Origin: Sphingobium sp. EM0848
GTDB lineage: Bacteria; Pseudomonadota; Alphaproteobacteria; Sphingomonadales; Sphingomonadaceae
Reading direction: 5' to 3'
Assembly (NCBI RefSeq): GCF_013375555.1
Contig: NZ_JABXWB010000001.1
Location: forward strand, 1,798,001-1,862,000
Length of the DNA: 64,000 nucleotides
A program made the position numbers and the translations under genes. This document shows, piece after piece, positions 32,424 through 40,809 of this stretch (its first letter is position 1; every line of letters starts with the position of its first letter). The notes below the pieces were generated by a model. That model ran no database searches. It was not told the origin of the DNA and saw only the letters and a program-made list of their open reading frames with translations.

Positions 32424-33527
32424 ATGCATCAGTTCAATTTCTTCCCGTCACGCCAGATCAGCTGGTACATGGCGCGGCTGTTCCTGACCCGCACTTTCGC
32501 GGTGCTGGCGATGCTGGTCGCGGTGCTCCAGACGCTCGATCTGCTGGGCGAATCCGGCGACATTCTTGCCTATGCCGGCAATGGCGACGCGCAGCTCTGG
32601 CATTATGTGGCATTGCGCGCACCGCAGATCGTTGCCCGATTCCTGCCCTTTTCGGTGTTGCTCGGCACGCTCATCATGCTCGCCAGCCTCAACCAGAACA
32701 GCGAGATCATCTCGATGAAGGCGGCGGGGCTGTCCGCGCATCAGATATTGGCGCCGCTGCTGGCGGCAGCGATGGGCGTGGCGGTCATCAGCTTCGCCTT
32801 CAACGAACGGATCGTGGCGCGTTCGACCGCGCGGCTTTCGGCGTGGCAGGCTGTGGAATATGGCCCCCTGCCCCCTGAAACCGGGGTCAAGGCCAATCCT
32901 TGGGTGCGCGACGGCAATAATCTGGTGACGGCCGCCATCGTCGCCGGACGGGGCACGGCGGTCCAGTTGCGTAAGGTCGAGATCTTCAACCGCGTCAACA
33001 ATACGCTGACCACCATCGTGCAGGCGCCCAAGGGCCATTATGACGCCGCCAGCAAGAGCTGGGTGCTGGAAGGCGCCCGGCAGTTCGACGTGGCGCGGGG
33101 CACCGAGCAACAGATCGGCACGGTGCGCTTCGGACATGATATCCGTCCCAACCAGTTCACCCTGGCCAAGATCGATCCCGACGCCCTGACCTTCGACCAG
33201 TTACAGGCTGCGATCGGCGACCTGCACGATGCCGGGCGGCCGACGGCGGAGTTGGAAGGGAGCCTGTGGCACAAGCTGTCAGGGCCGCTGTCCGCCCTGC
33301 TGATGCCGATATTGGGTTCGGTCGCGGCCTTCGGCCTCGCGCGGTCGGGCCAGCTTTTCGTGCGCGCGGTGATGGGGATGGCGCTGGGCTTTGCCTATTT
33401 CGTGGCGGACAATTTCTCGCTCGCCATGGGCAATCTGGGCGCCTATCCGCCTTTCCTCGCCGCCTGGGCGCCGTTCCTGCTGTTCCTGCTGCTGGGCGAG
33501 ACGGTGCTGTTCCGGACCGAGGAATAA
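32424..33527 (+). CDS. lptG: LPS export ABC transporter permease LptG
   Basis: 367 residues, second YjgP/YjgQ protein, directly after lptF. It has the same layout: RLFLTRTFAVLAMLVAVLQTL, ARFLPFSVLLGTLIMLASL, the coupling stretch NSEIISMKAAGLSAHQIL, a periplasmic domain, then LSALLMPILGSVAAFGLA and FLAAWAPFLLFLLLGE. It pairs with LptF to move outer-membrane glycolipid towards LptC and the periplasmic bridge. A strong terminator follows at 33531. Confidence 0.93.
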   Translation: MHQFNFFPSRQISWYMARLFLTRTFAVLAMLVAVLQTLDLLGESGDILAYAGNGDAQLWHYVALRAPQIVARFLPFSVLLGTLIMLASLNQNSEIISMKAAGLSAHQILAPLLAAAMGVAVISFAFNERIVARSTARLSAWQAVEYGPLPPETGVKANPWVRDGNNLVTAAIVAGRGTAVQLRKVEIFNRVNNTLTTIVQAPKGHYDAASKSWVLEGARQFDVARGTEQQIGTVRFGHDIRPNQFTLAKIDPDALTFDQLQAAIGDLHDAGRPTAELEGSLWHKLSGPLSALLMPILGSVAAFGLARSGQLFVRAVMGMALGFAYFVADNFSLAMGNLGAYPPFLAAWAPFLLFLLLGETVLFRTEE

Positions 33528-33530
33528 CAA

Positions 33531-33560
33531 AAAGGCCGGGGTTTCCCGGCCTTTTCTTTT
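33531..33560. terminator. Bidirectional rho-independent terminator
   Basis: AAAGGCCGGG, a short loop, CCCGGCCTTTT then more T. It closes lptG and, read the other way, lies at the very end of the convergent desaturase gene, whose stop codon (33559) overlaps its edge. Confidence 0.85.
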
Positions 33561-34623
33561 AACGGCGAACCATCGTGCTGCGCGCGATCTTGCCGACCAA
33601 CGGCCACATGCCGGGATAATTGCCCCGATGATAGGGCGAATCCGCTGCCAGCGTCGTCACCAACCGCTTATGCGCCTCTCCCAAGGCATGATAGGGGACG
33701 CTGGGCAGCAGGTGATGCAACGCGTGATAGCGCAGCCCCACCGGCGCCCAGATTTCGGCAAAGGGCGACGGCGGCGGCACATTGACCGAATCGAGATATT
33801 GCGCGGTGACGGTCATCGCATCACCCTCATTCTCCCAGAGATGCGCGACGAGCGTGCGCAGCTGGTTGATGACGGTCATGGCCGAATGCACGGCCATATA
33901 GGTCAGCAGCGGCTTCCAGCCGAAGGCGAACACACTGCCGACCAGCGCCAGCGCGAAAATGCAGGCCCCCGCCTCCTGCCACGCCCATGCCCGCGCGAAC
34001 TCCCCTTCCGGCGCGCGGCGGCGATAGGCGGGGTTGATCGAGAGCGCGGAAAACTCCGCCACCACCTTCCGCCGCAGCGGCGGGAAGAGCAGGCTGAGCG
34101 GCGCCAGCACACCAAAGCGCAGGATGAGGCCGACCGGCGCCAGCGCCGCCACCAAGATGAACAGCGGCAGCGACCAGGGCTTCATCAATGCCAGCGGCAG
34201 ATATTCCGGGTCATTGGCGGTGCCATAGCGGGTGCGCGCATGATGCTGGGTGTGCACCTCCTCATACATGAAGGAGGGGATCATCAGCGGAATGCCGACG
34301 ATCAGGTTCCAGCCGAAGCGGAAACCCGGCAGCGCACCTTTACGGATATGCGTCAGCTCATGGATGAAGCTCGCCGCGCGGTAGAGCGCCAGCATCGCCA
34401 CCAGTCCGAACGCCACCATCGGCACGCCATCGGTCAGGATCGCCCCGGCCAGCGCCGCATAACCGACAAAGGCCGAAACCAGCAGGTCGGGCCAGTAGAT
34501 GAATGCCTTGGCCGTCGACAGCTCACGTGTCAGGTCCGCCGCCGCGCGCAGCATCGCCGCATCGTCGGGGATCGCGCTCTTCGTCCGCGAAACGGCTGCA
34601 ATATGGGGATCGTGCACAGTCAT
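33559..34623 (-). CDS. Membrane fatty acid desaturase family protein
   Basis: 354 residues. The three His boxes of membrane di-iron desaturases are present: HELTH (about residue 89), HTQHH (about 123) and HALHH (about 297). Hydrophobic pairs lie around them. Enzymes of this group place double bonds or hydroxyls in acyl chains or act on carotenoids and sphingoid chains. The protein is complete. It is alone on the minus strand, convergent with lptG and divergent from the GNAT gene. Substrate unknown; a membrane-lipid role is plausible beside lptFG. Confidence 0.88.
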   Translation of the reverse strand: MTVHDPHIAAVSRTKSAIPDDAAMLRAAADLTRELSTAKAFIYWPDLLVSAFVGYAALAGAILTDGVPMVAFGLVAMLALYRAASFIHELTHIRKGALPGFRFGWNLIVGIPLMIPSFMYEEVHTQHHARTRYGTANDPEYLPLALMKPWSLPLFILVAALAPVGLILRFGVLAPLSLLFPPLRRKVVAEFSALSINPAYRRRAPEGEFARAWAWQEAGACIFALALVGSVFAFGWKPLLTYMAVHSAMTVINQLRTLVAHLWENEGDAMTVTAQYLDSVNVPPPSPFAEIWAPVGLRYHALHHLLPSVPYHALGEAHKRLVTTLAADSPYHRGNYPGMWPLVGKIARSTMVRR

Positions 34624-34771
34624 GCCGTGGTTCCTAAAGGGTAAATGCGCTGCAATTGGGGCAGCAACATGACGATTTCGCCTTGTTGGGCCATCCGCTC
34701 ATGTCCCGATTGACATTCGTCCGACAAGCGCCGAACTGCTCTGCCCAAACCTCTCCAGCGAAAGCTCCCCC

Positions 34772-35929
34772 GTGGCCAATACCGAACTGGTGATCACCCC
34801 CGTCATGTCCAAGGCCGATCGCAAGGCTTTTGTCGACCTGCCCTGGCGGCTCTACGCCAACGACCCCAATTGGGTGCCACCGCTGAAGGATGAGGTATAC
34901 AGCCTCATCACGCCGGGCAAGAATCCCTTTTTCGGCCATGCTGAGGCGCAATATTTCCTCGCTCGCCGGGGCGGCAAGGTCGTCGGCCGCGTGTCCGCGC
35001 ATCTCGACCATCTGGCGCTGGGCCAACCCGCCGAGCAGGGCATGGGTCCCGGCACCGGCAATTTCGGCCTGTTCGAGGCGGAAGATGCCGAAGTGGGCGC
35101 GGCGCTGATCGCGGCGGCGGAAGGCTGGCTGCGGGCCAAGGGCATGACCCGCTCGCTCGGCCCGATTTCGCTGTCCATCTGGGAGGAGCCGGGCCTGCTG
35201 ATCGAGGGGTTCGACCATCCGCCGACGGTGATGATGGGCCATGCCAGGCCCGCCTATCAAGCCATGGTCGAGGGTGCAGGCTACAAGCCGATCAAGCAGC
35301 TCAAGACCTATGAGCTGGATATCACCCAGCAATTTCCGCCGCTGATCCAGCGCATCGTCCAGTCGGGCGAGAAGAATGAACGCATCCGCATCCGCAATGT
35401 CGACAAGTCGAAGTTCGACAGCGAGGCGGCGATCATCCTGGGTATCTTAAACGACGCCTGGGGCAATAATTGGGGCTTCGTGCCGATCACCGATGAGGAA
35501 GTCGCCCATTTCGGCAAGCAGCTGAAGCCGATCGTCTTCAACGACCTCATCATGATCGCGGAGCTGGAGGGCGAACCCGTTGCGTTCATGATGACGCTGC
35601 CTGACCTGAACGAGGCGATTGCGCCGCTCAACGGCTCCCTATTCCCCTTCGGCTGGGCGAAGCTGCTCTGGTGGCTGCGCAAGCCCCAAGTGCGGACCAT
35701 GCGCGTGCCGCTGATGGGCGTGGTGCAGCGGCTGCAATCATCCCGCATGGCGAGCCAGCTTGCCTTCATGATGATCGAATATATCCGCCGCAACTCGACG
35801 GCGAACTATGGCGCGACGCGTGGTGAGATCGGCTGGGTGCTGGACGACAATCAAGGCATGAACGCCATCGCCAACGCCATCGAAAGCAAGGTGAACAAGG
35901 TTTATCAGGTGTACGAGAAGGATCTCTGA
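34772..35929 (+). CDS. GNAT-like N-acyltransferase family protein
   Basis: 385 residues from a GTG at 34772 with no good Shine-Dalgarno. The N-terminal part (FVDLPWRLYANDPNWVPPL, FFGHAEAQYFLARRGGKVVG) and the C-terminal part (LGWVLDDN-type ending, read here as IGWVLDDNQGMNAIANAI) fit a widespread alphaproteobacterial family classed as acyl-CoA N-acyltransferase fold. No acetyl-CoA signature is clear enough to name a substrate. It may modify a lipid or peptide. It is monocistronic, 28 bp from the convergent lipid kinase gene. Confidence 0.82.
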   Translation: MANTELVITPVMSKADRKAFVDLPWRLYANDPNWVPPLKDEVYSLITPGKNPFFGHAEAQYFLARRGGKVVGRVSAHLDHLALGQPAEQGMGPGTGNFGLFEAEDAEVGAALIAAAEGWLRAKGMTRSLGPISLSIWEEPGLLIEGFDHPPTVMMGHARPAYQAMVEGAGYKPIKQLKTYELDITQQFPPLIQRIVQSGEKNERIRIRNVDKSKFDSEAAIILGILNDAWGNNWGFVPITDEEVAHFGKQLKPIVFNDLIMIAELEGEPVAFMMTLPDLNEAIAPLNGSLFPFGWAKLLWWLRKPQVRTMRVPLMGVVQRLQSSRMASQLAFMMIEYIRRNSTANYGATRGEIGWVLDDNQGMNAIANAIESKVNKVYQVYEKDL

Positions 35930-35957
35930 CCTTCCGCCGTAAGTCGGAGGGGCCGGA

Positions 35958-36845
35958 TTAGGGCACCGCCACATCCACAGCGCCCGCCGCGATCTTCACC
36001 GTGGCGGGCGTTTTCGCCAGCACCTCCCCATCAATGGAGATGCGCTGCGGCGGCACTGTTTCCACGCGGAAGGATTTTCCGCGAAATTCCTCCGTATGCG
36101 CGTCCTTGTCGCGCAGCTTGAAGAATTTCGCATACCAGTCCCAGGCAAGCCGCGCATGGCTGCGCCCGACCACCGCCTGAATCACGATCTCCCCCGTATC
36201 CACATCGGCTTGATCGGACAGTTCCACCCCGCCATGATAGGGACCGTTCAGGATGCGCACCTCTGTCGACCACATGCGCCGTTCGCCGCTGCCATCGTCC
36301 AGCACCAGCCGAAAGGCGCGGAAGCCGACCGAACATTTCACCGCCCAGAACAGATAGCCGACCCGCCCGAGATAGCGCTTGAGCCTGTGCGGCACCGTGT
36401 CCCCGATCATCGGCGACAATCCCAGCGACGCCGCATTCACGAAATAATCATGCCCGATCATGCCGAGGTCGATCCGCCGCCGCTGGCCACCGGCAATGAC
36501 CGCCACCGCCCCCTCCAGATCGAGCGGAATGCCAAGCGTCCGCGCAAAACTGTTCGCGGTCCCCAGCGGCAGCACGCCGAACACGCAATCCTTGCCCACC
36601 AGTTCATCCACCGTGCCGGACAACGACCCGTCGCCGCCGCCCACGATCACCATAGGCGCACCTTGCCCGACCGCTTGCCGCACCATGCCCTGCAATCGGT
36701 CCGGTTCCTTGACTGCATGCGCCGCGATCAGGCGCATGCCCGCACGCTCCAGCAGGGCTTTCGCATCGTTGAAAAGAGCCTCTCCCCGGCGGGAATGCAC
36801 ATTGACGATCAACACCGCCTCCCGCGGCAGGGATTTTGTTTCCAT
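35958..36845 (-). CDS. Second diacylglycerol/lipid kinase family protein (YegS-like)
   Basis: 295 residues. It opens with AVLIVNVHSRRGEALFNDAK, has the kinase motif VIVGGGDGSLSGTVDELVG (GGDGS) and the conserved VLPLGTANSFARTLGIP. The C-terminal beta-sandwich includes EVRILNGPYHGGVELS and ISIDGEVLAKTPATV. Soluble enzyme of the DAGK superfamily that phosphorylates a lipid with ATP. It differs clearly from the copy at 29608 and is closer to the common YegS type. It is divergent from a broken phosphoesterase gene. Confidence 0.9.
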   Translation of the reverse strand: METKSLPREAVLIVNVHSRRGEALFNDAKALLERAGMRLIAAHAVKEPDRLQGMVRQAVGQGAPMVIVGGGDGSLSGTVDELVGKDCVFGVLPLGTANSFARTLGIPLDLEGAVAVIAGGQRRRIDLGMIGHDYFVNAASLGLSPMIGDTVPHRLKRYLGRVGYLFWAVKCSVGFRAFRLVLDDGSGERRMWSTEVRILNGPYHGGVELSDQADVDTGEIVIQAVVGRSHARLAWDWYAKFFKLRDKDAHTEEFRGKSFRVETVPPQRISIDGEVLAKTPATVKIAAGAVDVAVP

Positions 36846-36912
36846 GCCTTAAATACTCGTGAGCCGGCAGTGAGGTCCGAAACCAATTCATGCCGGCACT
36901 CGTTCATGAGCG

Positions 36913-37251
36913 ATGGCCCGCATCGCCCATCTGTCCGACATTCATTTCGGCGCGCATGACCCCAGAATCGTCGCCACCGCCGAAGTCTGGCTGCAACAGC
37001 ACCGGCCCGATCTGGTCATCATCAGCGGCGATTTCACCCAGCGGGCCATGCGCAACCTGTTCCGACAGGCCGCCGCCTGGCTCAACCACCCGCTCTTCGC
37101 CATGCCGATCGGCTGGGGCAATGAATATAGCGAAGCGGCCGGGCGGCATGAGGACGCGGTGCGGGCGGCAGCGCAAGCGGGCATTCACATCGCGCTCGCC
37201 GGGCATTTCCATCGCACCTATGCGGAGGCGGCGCAGGAGGCGCGGGCCTGA
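36913..37251 (+). pseudogene. Metallophosphoesterase remnant with internal deletion
   Basis: The start RIAHLSDIHFGAHDPRIVA and IISGDFTQRAMRNLFRQAAAWL is a good calcineurin-like phosphoesterase N-terminus (metal motifs DxH and GD). The next motif GNHD is missing: the text jumps to NHPLFAMPIGWGNE, which normally lies some 80-120 residues later, and then to ALAGHFHRTY, the GHxH motif. The C-terminus is also cut. 112 codons remain of a normal 260-300. An in-frame deletion seems to have removed the centre, so activity is very unlikely. Confidence 0.75.
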
Positions 37252-37270
37252 ACCTGTTCAGGCTCCGCGC

Positions 37271-37789
37271 CTAATCGAACGCCGCCTCTGCCAGCGCCGC
37301 TCCATGGTCGCGAACGGCGCTCGGCCAATCCGCCGATGCTTGCCCGAAACCCGCTTTGTCTTTGGCATAGAGCGCCCGCATGGCCTCTTCATAACCCGGC
37401 CGATCCCCCGCCATCACGGTCAGGAAATGATAGGCCGCGTCCATCGCCGCACGGGGCGATGGCTTGTCCTGGGCAGCCTTGCGCGCCGCCTCCACCAGCC
37501 GCCGCAGCGTCACCGAAGCCCCGCCGGGCTGCGATGCCAACCAGTCCCAATGCCGGGGCAGCAGGGTCACTTCCCGCGCCTGCACGCCCAGTTTCGGCCG
37601 CCCGCGTCCACGGCTCGGCTCCGGCGCAGGGCCGCGCAAATCGATGTCCACCTGCCGCCCGCTACCGTCATCGAACAGCAGCAGGTTCTGCGCCTCTTCC
37701 CCCATGGCATGGAGGGCGGCGCGCACCTCTTCCTCATCGCCCGTCGCGATCCAGAGGTCGCCCGCAAAAGCCGTCAAAGTCCGGGTCAT
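37271..37789 (-). CDS. DUF2239 family protein
   Basis: 172 residues. The N-terminal part (TLTAFAGDLWIATGDEEEVRAAL, LLLFDDGSGRQVDIDLRG) and the conserved block GRGRPKLGVQAREVTLLPRHWDWLA match DUF2239; the last resembles a ribbon/helix DNA-binding pattern also seen in ArsR-neighbour proteins. Function unknown. Its start has GGAG 8 nt upstream. A 37-bp palindrome (37818-37854) sits 29-65 bp upstream of the start, so the gene is probably under tight control, perhaps by itself. No partner gene is adjacent. Confidence 0.9.
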   Translation of the reverse strand: MTRTLTAFAGDLWIATGDEEEVRAALHAMGEEAQNLLLFDDGSGRQVDIDLRGPAPEPSRGRGRPKLGVQAREVTLLPRHWDWLASQPGGASVTLRRLVEAARKAAQDKPSPRAAMDAAYHFLTVMAGDRPGYEEAMRALYAKDKAGFGQASADWPSAVRDHGAALAEAAFD

Positions 37790-37817
37790 GCCGAAATCTC
37801 CTTCGGCATGATCATTA

Positions 37818-37854
37818 TTACCCGGATATTATTGAGTCAATATTGTCCGGGTAA
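37818..37854. promoter_or_regulatory. 37-bp near-perfect palindrome, probable operator of the DUF2239 gene
   Basis: TTACCCGGA (37818-37826) pairs with TCCGGGTAA (37846-37854), and the centre ATTGAGTCAAT is itself a palindrome. All but two symmetric pairs match. It lies between the DUF2239 start (37789) and the xthA stop (37857). It could also act as a transcription terminator hairpin for xthA, but it lacks a T run. Confidence 0.65.
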
Positions 37855-37856
37855 AA

Positions 37857-38630
37857 TTATTCAGTCAGTTCCACCCAGGTCGGCGCATGGTCGCTGGCCT
37901 TCTCCCGCCCGCGAAAATCCCTGTCCACCTGCGCATCGATCAGCCGGTCCGCCGCAGCAGGGCTCAGCAGCAGATGATCGATCCGAAAGCCCGCATCGCG
38001 CGGCCAGGCGTTCATCTGATAATCCCAATAGGTCCACACCCCTCCCGCCGGATGGCGCGAGAGGATGGCGTCGGTCCAGCCATCGCCCAGCAGACGCCGA
38101 TAGGCCGCACGGCTTTCCGGCTGCATCAGCGCGTCGTCGGCCATGGCCTTCACTGAATAGACATCCTTGTCGCGCGGAATGACATTATAGTCGCCGGCCA
38201 GGATGGCGGGCACTTCCTCAGCCCAGATTTCGGCGGCACGGTCCCTCAGCCGCTTCATCCAGCGCAGCTTATAGTCGAATTTCGGTCCCGGCTGCGGATT
38301 GCCGTTGGGCAGATAGATGCTGGCGACGCGCACGCCCTTCACATCGGCTTCGAGATAGCGGCTATGTTCGTCTTCCGGCTCGCCCTCAAGGCCACGGCGA
38401 ACCTCCGCCGGCGTCTCTCCGCGCGCCAATATGGCGACACCGTTGAACCCCTTCTGCCCATGCCAGATCGCGCCATAGCCGACGCTTTCAATATCCTTCA
38501 GGGGAAAGGTGTCGTCGGACGTCTTGATTTCCTGAAGGCAGGCAATGTCCGGCCGGGTCTCGTCCAGCCACTCCAGCAGACGCGGCAGTCGCGCCTTGAT
38601 CCCGTTGATGTTGAAAGTGGCGATGCGCAT
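37857..38630 (-). CDS. xthA: Exodeoxyribonuclease III
   Basis: 257 residues from the ATG at 38630 (GGAG 9 nt upstream); an open extension upstream has no homology. The endonuclease/exonuclease/phosphatase fold is complete: MRIATFNINGIKARLPRLLEWL, IACLQEIKTSDD (metal Glu), VPAILAGDYNVIPRDKDVY (Asp-x-Asn), and the C-terminal FRIDHLLLSPAAADRL and KASDHAPTWVELTE (catalytic Asp-His). It cuts abasic sites in base-excision repair and degrades 3' ends. Confidence 0.95.
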   Translation of the reverse strand: MRIATFNINGIKARLPRLLEWLDETRPDIACLQEIKTSDDTFPLKDIESVGYGAIWHGQKGFNGVAILARGETPAEVRRGLEGEPEDEHSRYLEADVKGVRVASIYLPNGNPQPGPKFDYKLRWMKRLRDRAAEIWAEEVPAILAGDYNVIPRDKDVYSVKAMADDALMQPESRAAYRRLLGDGWTDAILSRHPAGGVWTYWDYQMNAWPRDAGFRIDHLLLSPAAADRLIDAQVDRDFRGREKASDHAPTWVELTE

Positions 38631-38656
38631 GGACGAAATCTCCTTGCGCGCATCCC

Positions 38657-38708
38657 TAGAGCATCGTGCGAAAAAGTGGGAACCGGTTTTTCGTGAAAAC
38701 GACGCGAC
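38657..38708. repeat. Dispersed intergenic repeat, copy A
   Basis: AGAGCATCGTGCGAAAAAGTG followed by GGAACCGGTTTTTCG, with self-complementary CGAAAAA and TTTTTCG arms. This is the common alphaproteobacterial intergenic repeat of the type GCATxxTGCxxAAAACxGGxACCGGTTTT. A second copy lies at 50597-50643. Confidence 0.6.
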
Positions 38709-38763
38709 AACGGGAAGAGGTGGGCCGCCCTTCGGCAAGCTCAGTTCTGGCCCGCCGCGACGA

Positions 38764-39090
38764 TCAGACCGAAAAACTCGTGCCGCAGCCGCAACCGGCG
38801 GTGGCGTTGGGGTTCGTCACCTTGAACGCCTTGCCGCCCAGATCGGACACGAAATCGACCGCCGATCCGCGCACCAGATCAAGGCTGACGTCATCGACCA
38901 CCAGCGTGACGCCGTCCCGTTCCACCGCGACGTCATCGGCTTCCACCGCTTCCGCGAGGCCGAAACGATATTGGAAGCCCGAACAGCCCCCACCCTCAAC
39001 CGCAAGGCGCAATATGGCAGGCTTGCCCTGCTTGGCGGCAATGGCTGCGACACGGGCAGCGGCAGAAGGGGTCAGATCGATCTCAGCCAT
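38764..39090 (-). CDS. Iron-sulfur cluster insertion protein (IscA/ErpA-type A-type carrier)
   Basis: 108 residues. The three ligand Cys are in VEGGGCSGFQYRFGL and ATAGCGCGTSFSV. A-type carriers hold and pass [2Fe-2S] or [4Fe-4S] clusters to apo-proteins. ErpA and IscA cannot be separated safely here; in sphingomonads a lone copy of this type is usually called ErpA. It is monocistronic, followed by nothing until the repeat at 38657. Confidence 0.9.
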   Translation of the reverse strand: MAEIDLTPSAAARVAAIAAKQGKPAILRLAVEGGGCSGFQYRFGLAEAVEADDVAVERDGVTLVVDDVSLDLVRGSAVDFVSDLGGKAFKVTNPNATAGCGCGTSFSV

Positions 39091-39112
39091 GGCATCTAGA
39101 TAGGGTCACGCA

Positions 39113-39147
39113 AAAGGCCCGGCAAGCTCTCGCATCGCCGGGCCTTT
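39113..39147. terminator. Rho-independent terminator (AAAGGCCCGGC hairpin)
   Basis: AAAGGCCCGGC at 39114-39124 pairs with GCCGGGCCTTT at 39137-39147. It lies just downstream of the minus-strand M23 peptidase gene and upstream of the iron-sulfur carrier gene, so it ends the peptidase transcript. Confidence 0.8.
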
Positions 39148-39170
39148 GGAAAGACAGAAAAATGAGGAAC

Positions 39171-39896
39171 TTATTCGTCCGCAGCCTTTTCCTGGGCCTT
39201 GGTCGGGCCGCCCATGGCGACCGGCGGCTTGGTGTTCATCGCCACCAGATAGTCGGGACCGGCGACGAAGGGGATCGGGTTGATCGCCTGACCGTCAACG
39301 CGCACTTCATAATGCAGATGGCTGCCGGTCGAGCGGCCGGTCGAGCCCATCAGGCCGATCAGCTGGCCGCGATGGACATAGGCGTTGGGCGAAACCAGCA
39401 GCTTCGACATATGGCCGTAGCGCGTTTCCATGCCGCCGCCATGCGAGATCTGGACGAGATTGCCATAACCGCTGGCCCAGCCGGCGCGGCTGACGATGCC
39501 GTCGGCGGTCGCGTAGATCGGGGTGCCCATCGGGCCGGGAATGTCGATGCCCTTGTGCATCCGGGCGCCGCCGTTGAAGGGGTCGGAGCGGACGCCGAAA
39601 TTGGAGGTCAGCGACAGCTTGGCTACCGGACGCCCCGAAGGAATGTTGTTGCTCGCCTTGCTCTGACCGTCGAGCCGCTGAAGGCTGGAGAAGAGGTTGG
39701 AAAAGCCGACATCGGCCGGGCCAAGCGCGCTGGTGTTGATTTCCGAGGCGTCTCCATAGGGATCGTCGTCGTCGCTCTTCGCCTGGGCAGGAATTGCAGC
39801 GCAAAGTGCCCCTGCCATGCCGACAGCACCGGCAATTTTAAGAGCAGAACGGAACCATCGCGCCGCGCGCGCATTTTCAGACTGAAGAACCAACAT
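39171..39896 (-). CDS. M23 family metallopeptidase (LytM/peptidoglycan endopeptidase)
   Basis: 241 residues. A signal-type segment (LKIAGAVGMAGALCAAIPAQA) follows a basic N-terminus. The C-terminal LytM domain is complete: GARMHKGIDIPGPMGTPIYA holds the first zinc ligands (His-x3-Asp), GHMSKLLVSPN lies between, and GSHLHYEVRVDG the HxH zinc motif. It should cleave peptidoglycan cross-links in the periplasm or serve as an activator of amidases. There is no visible coiled coil, so the enzymatic role is likelier. It is a single gene with a strong terminator. Confidence 0.93.
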   Translation of the reverse strand: MLVLQSENARAARWFRSALKIAGAVGMAGALCAAIPAQAKSDDDDPYGDASEINTSALGPADVGFSNLFSSLQRLDGQSKASNNIPSGRPVAKLSLTSNFGVRSDPFNGGARMHKGIDIPGPMGTPIYATADGIVSRAGWASGYGNLVQISHGGGMETRYGHMSKLLVSPNAYVHRGQLIGLMGSTGRSTGSHLHYEVRVDGQAINPIPFVAGPDYLVAMNTKPPVAMGGPTKAQEKAADE

Positions 39897-40003
39897 GCCG
39901 ACCCCGACTATTGACCGGAGGCTTATGCCTCTCGGCTATCCCCACGTTAACCAAAATGCGGCTGATGCCGCCACCCGCTGACCTTAGAAGGCCATGTCGC
40001 GGC

Positions 40004-40786
40004 CTATTGTGCAAGCGGAGTGTAAAATTCCCGCGTTAAACCGGCTTGTCGACGCGCCGAGTCGTTGAATGGAGGCTTCAACGCTCCACGAAAGTGGCGT
40101 TTCACAAGGATTTGGTAATGATTTGCGGGGTCCAGCCCCAATCGCTTCGTCGCATGGCCGAACCATGTCGTCCCGGCCGCGACGTGCCGAATCTCATCCG
40201 TCATAATCCTGCGCAAGATACGCGCGGAGGCTTCGTCCGCCGCCCCCTCGAACCGCGCCACGGTGGCGGGCGTGATGTCGAGCGCCCGCGCCTCCAGCAC
40301 CATCGGCACAATGGCAAGGCGGGCCAGCGCGTCATGCGCCGTCTCCCGCGCCGCCTCCCACAACCCGTCATGCGCGGGCAGCGCGCCATAATGGCTGCCC
40401 AATTGCCGCAACCTCCGGTCGAGCACCGCGAAATGCATCGCCTCGTCGGCGCCGACGCGCATCCATTCATCGGTAAATTCCGGCGGAAACTCTCCTCCGA
40501 AGCGCCCGATCAGATCGAAGGCAAGGTCGATCGCGACGAATTCGATATGGGCAAGCGCATGCAGCATCGCGATCCGCGCCCGGTCGGAGCCGATTTTGCC
40601 GCGCTTGGGCATCTGGTTGGGCGGCAGAAGCTCCGGCTTGTCGGGCCGGGCGGGCCGATCCGGCATCGCCACGTCGAAACGATGCGCCAATCGCCCCAGC
40701 CGCCAATTCCGCGCCACCGCCCGCGCCGCCATCAGCTTGGCGACGGGATCGGGCGTCAGCAACACATGGGCGCAGGCCACGCCCAC
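40004..40786 (-). CDS. DUF455 family ferritin-like protein
   Basis: 260 residues from a GTG at 40786 (a second GTG at 40780; the open frame reaches further but overlaps bcp). The core carries repeated E...H helices of a ferritin-like four-helix bundle: AIMHALAHIEFVAIDLAFD-like stretch (read IAMLHALAHIEFVAIDLAFD), DEAMHFAVLDRRL and DEIRHVAAGTTWF. Such motifs bind a di-metal centre. The family (DUF455, MiaE-related fold) has no confirmed reaction. It follows bcp by 23 bp and is probably co-transcribed with glnE-bcp. Confidence 0.85.
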   Translation of the reverse strand: MGVACAHVLLTPDPVAKLMAARAVARNWRLGRLAHRFDVAMPDRPARPDKPELLPPNQMPKRGKIGSDRARIAMLHALAHIEFVAIDLAFDLIGRFGGEFPPEFTDEWMRVGADEAMHFAVLDRRLRQLGSHYGALPAHDGLWEAARETAHDALARLAIVPMVLEARALDITPATVARFEGAADEASARILRRIMTDEIRHVAAGTTWFGHATKRLGLDPANHYQILVKRHFRGALKPPFNDSARRQAGLTREFYTPLAQ

Positions 40787-40809
40787 GCCATTTGTCGAAA
40801 CAGGCAGGC

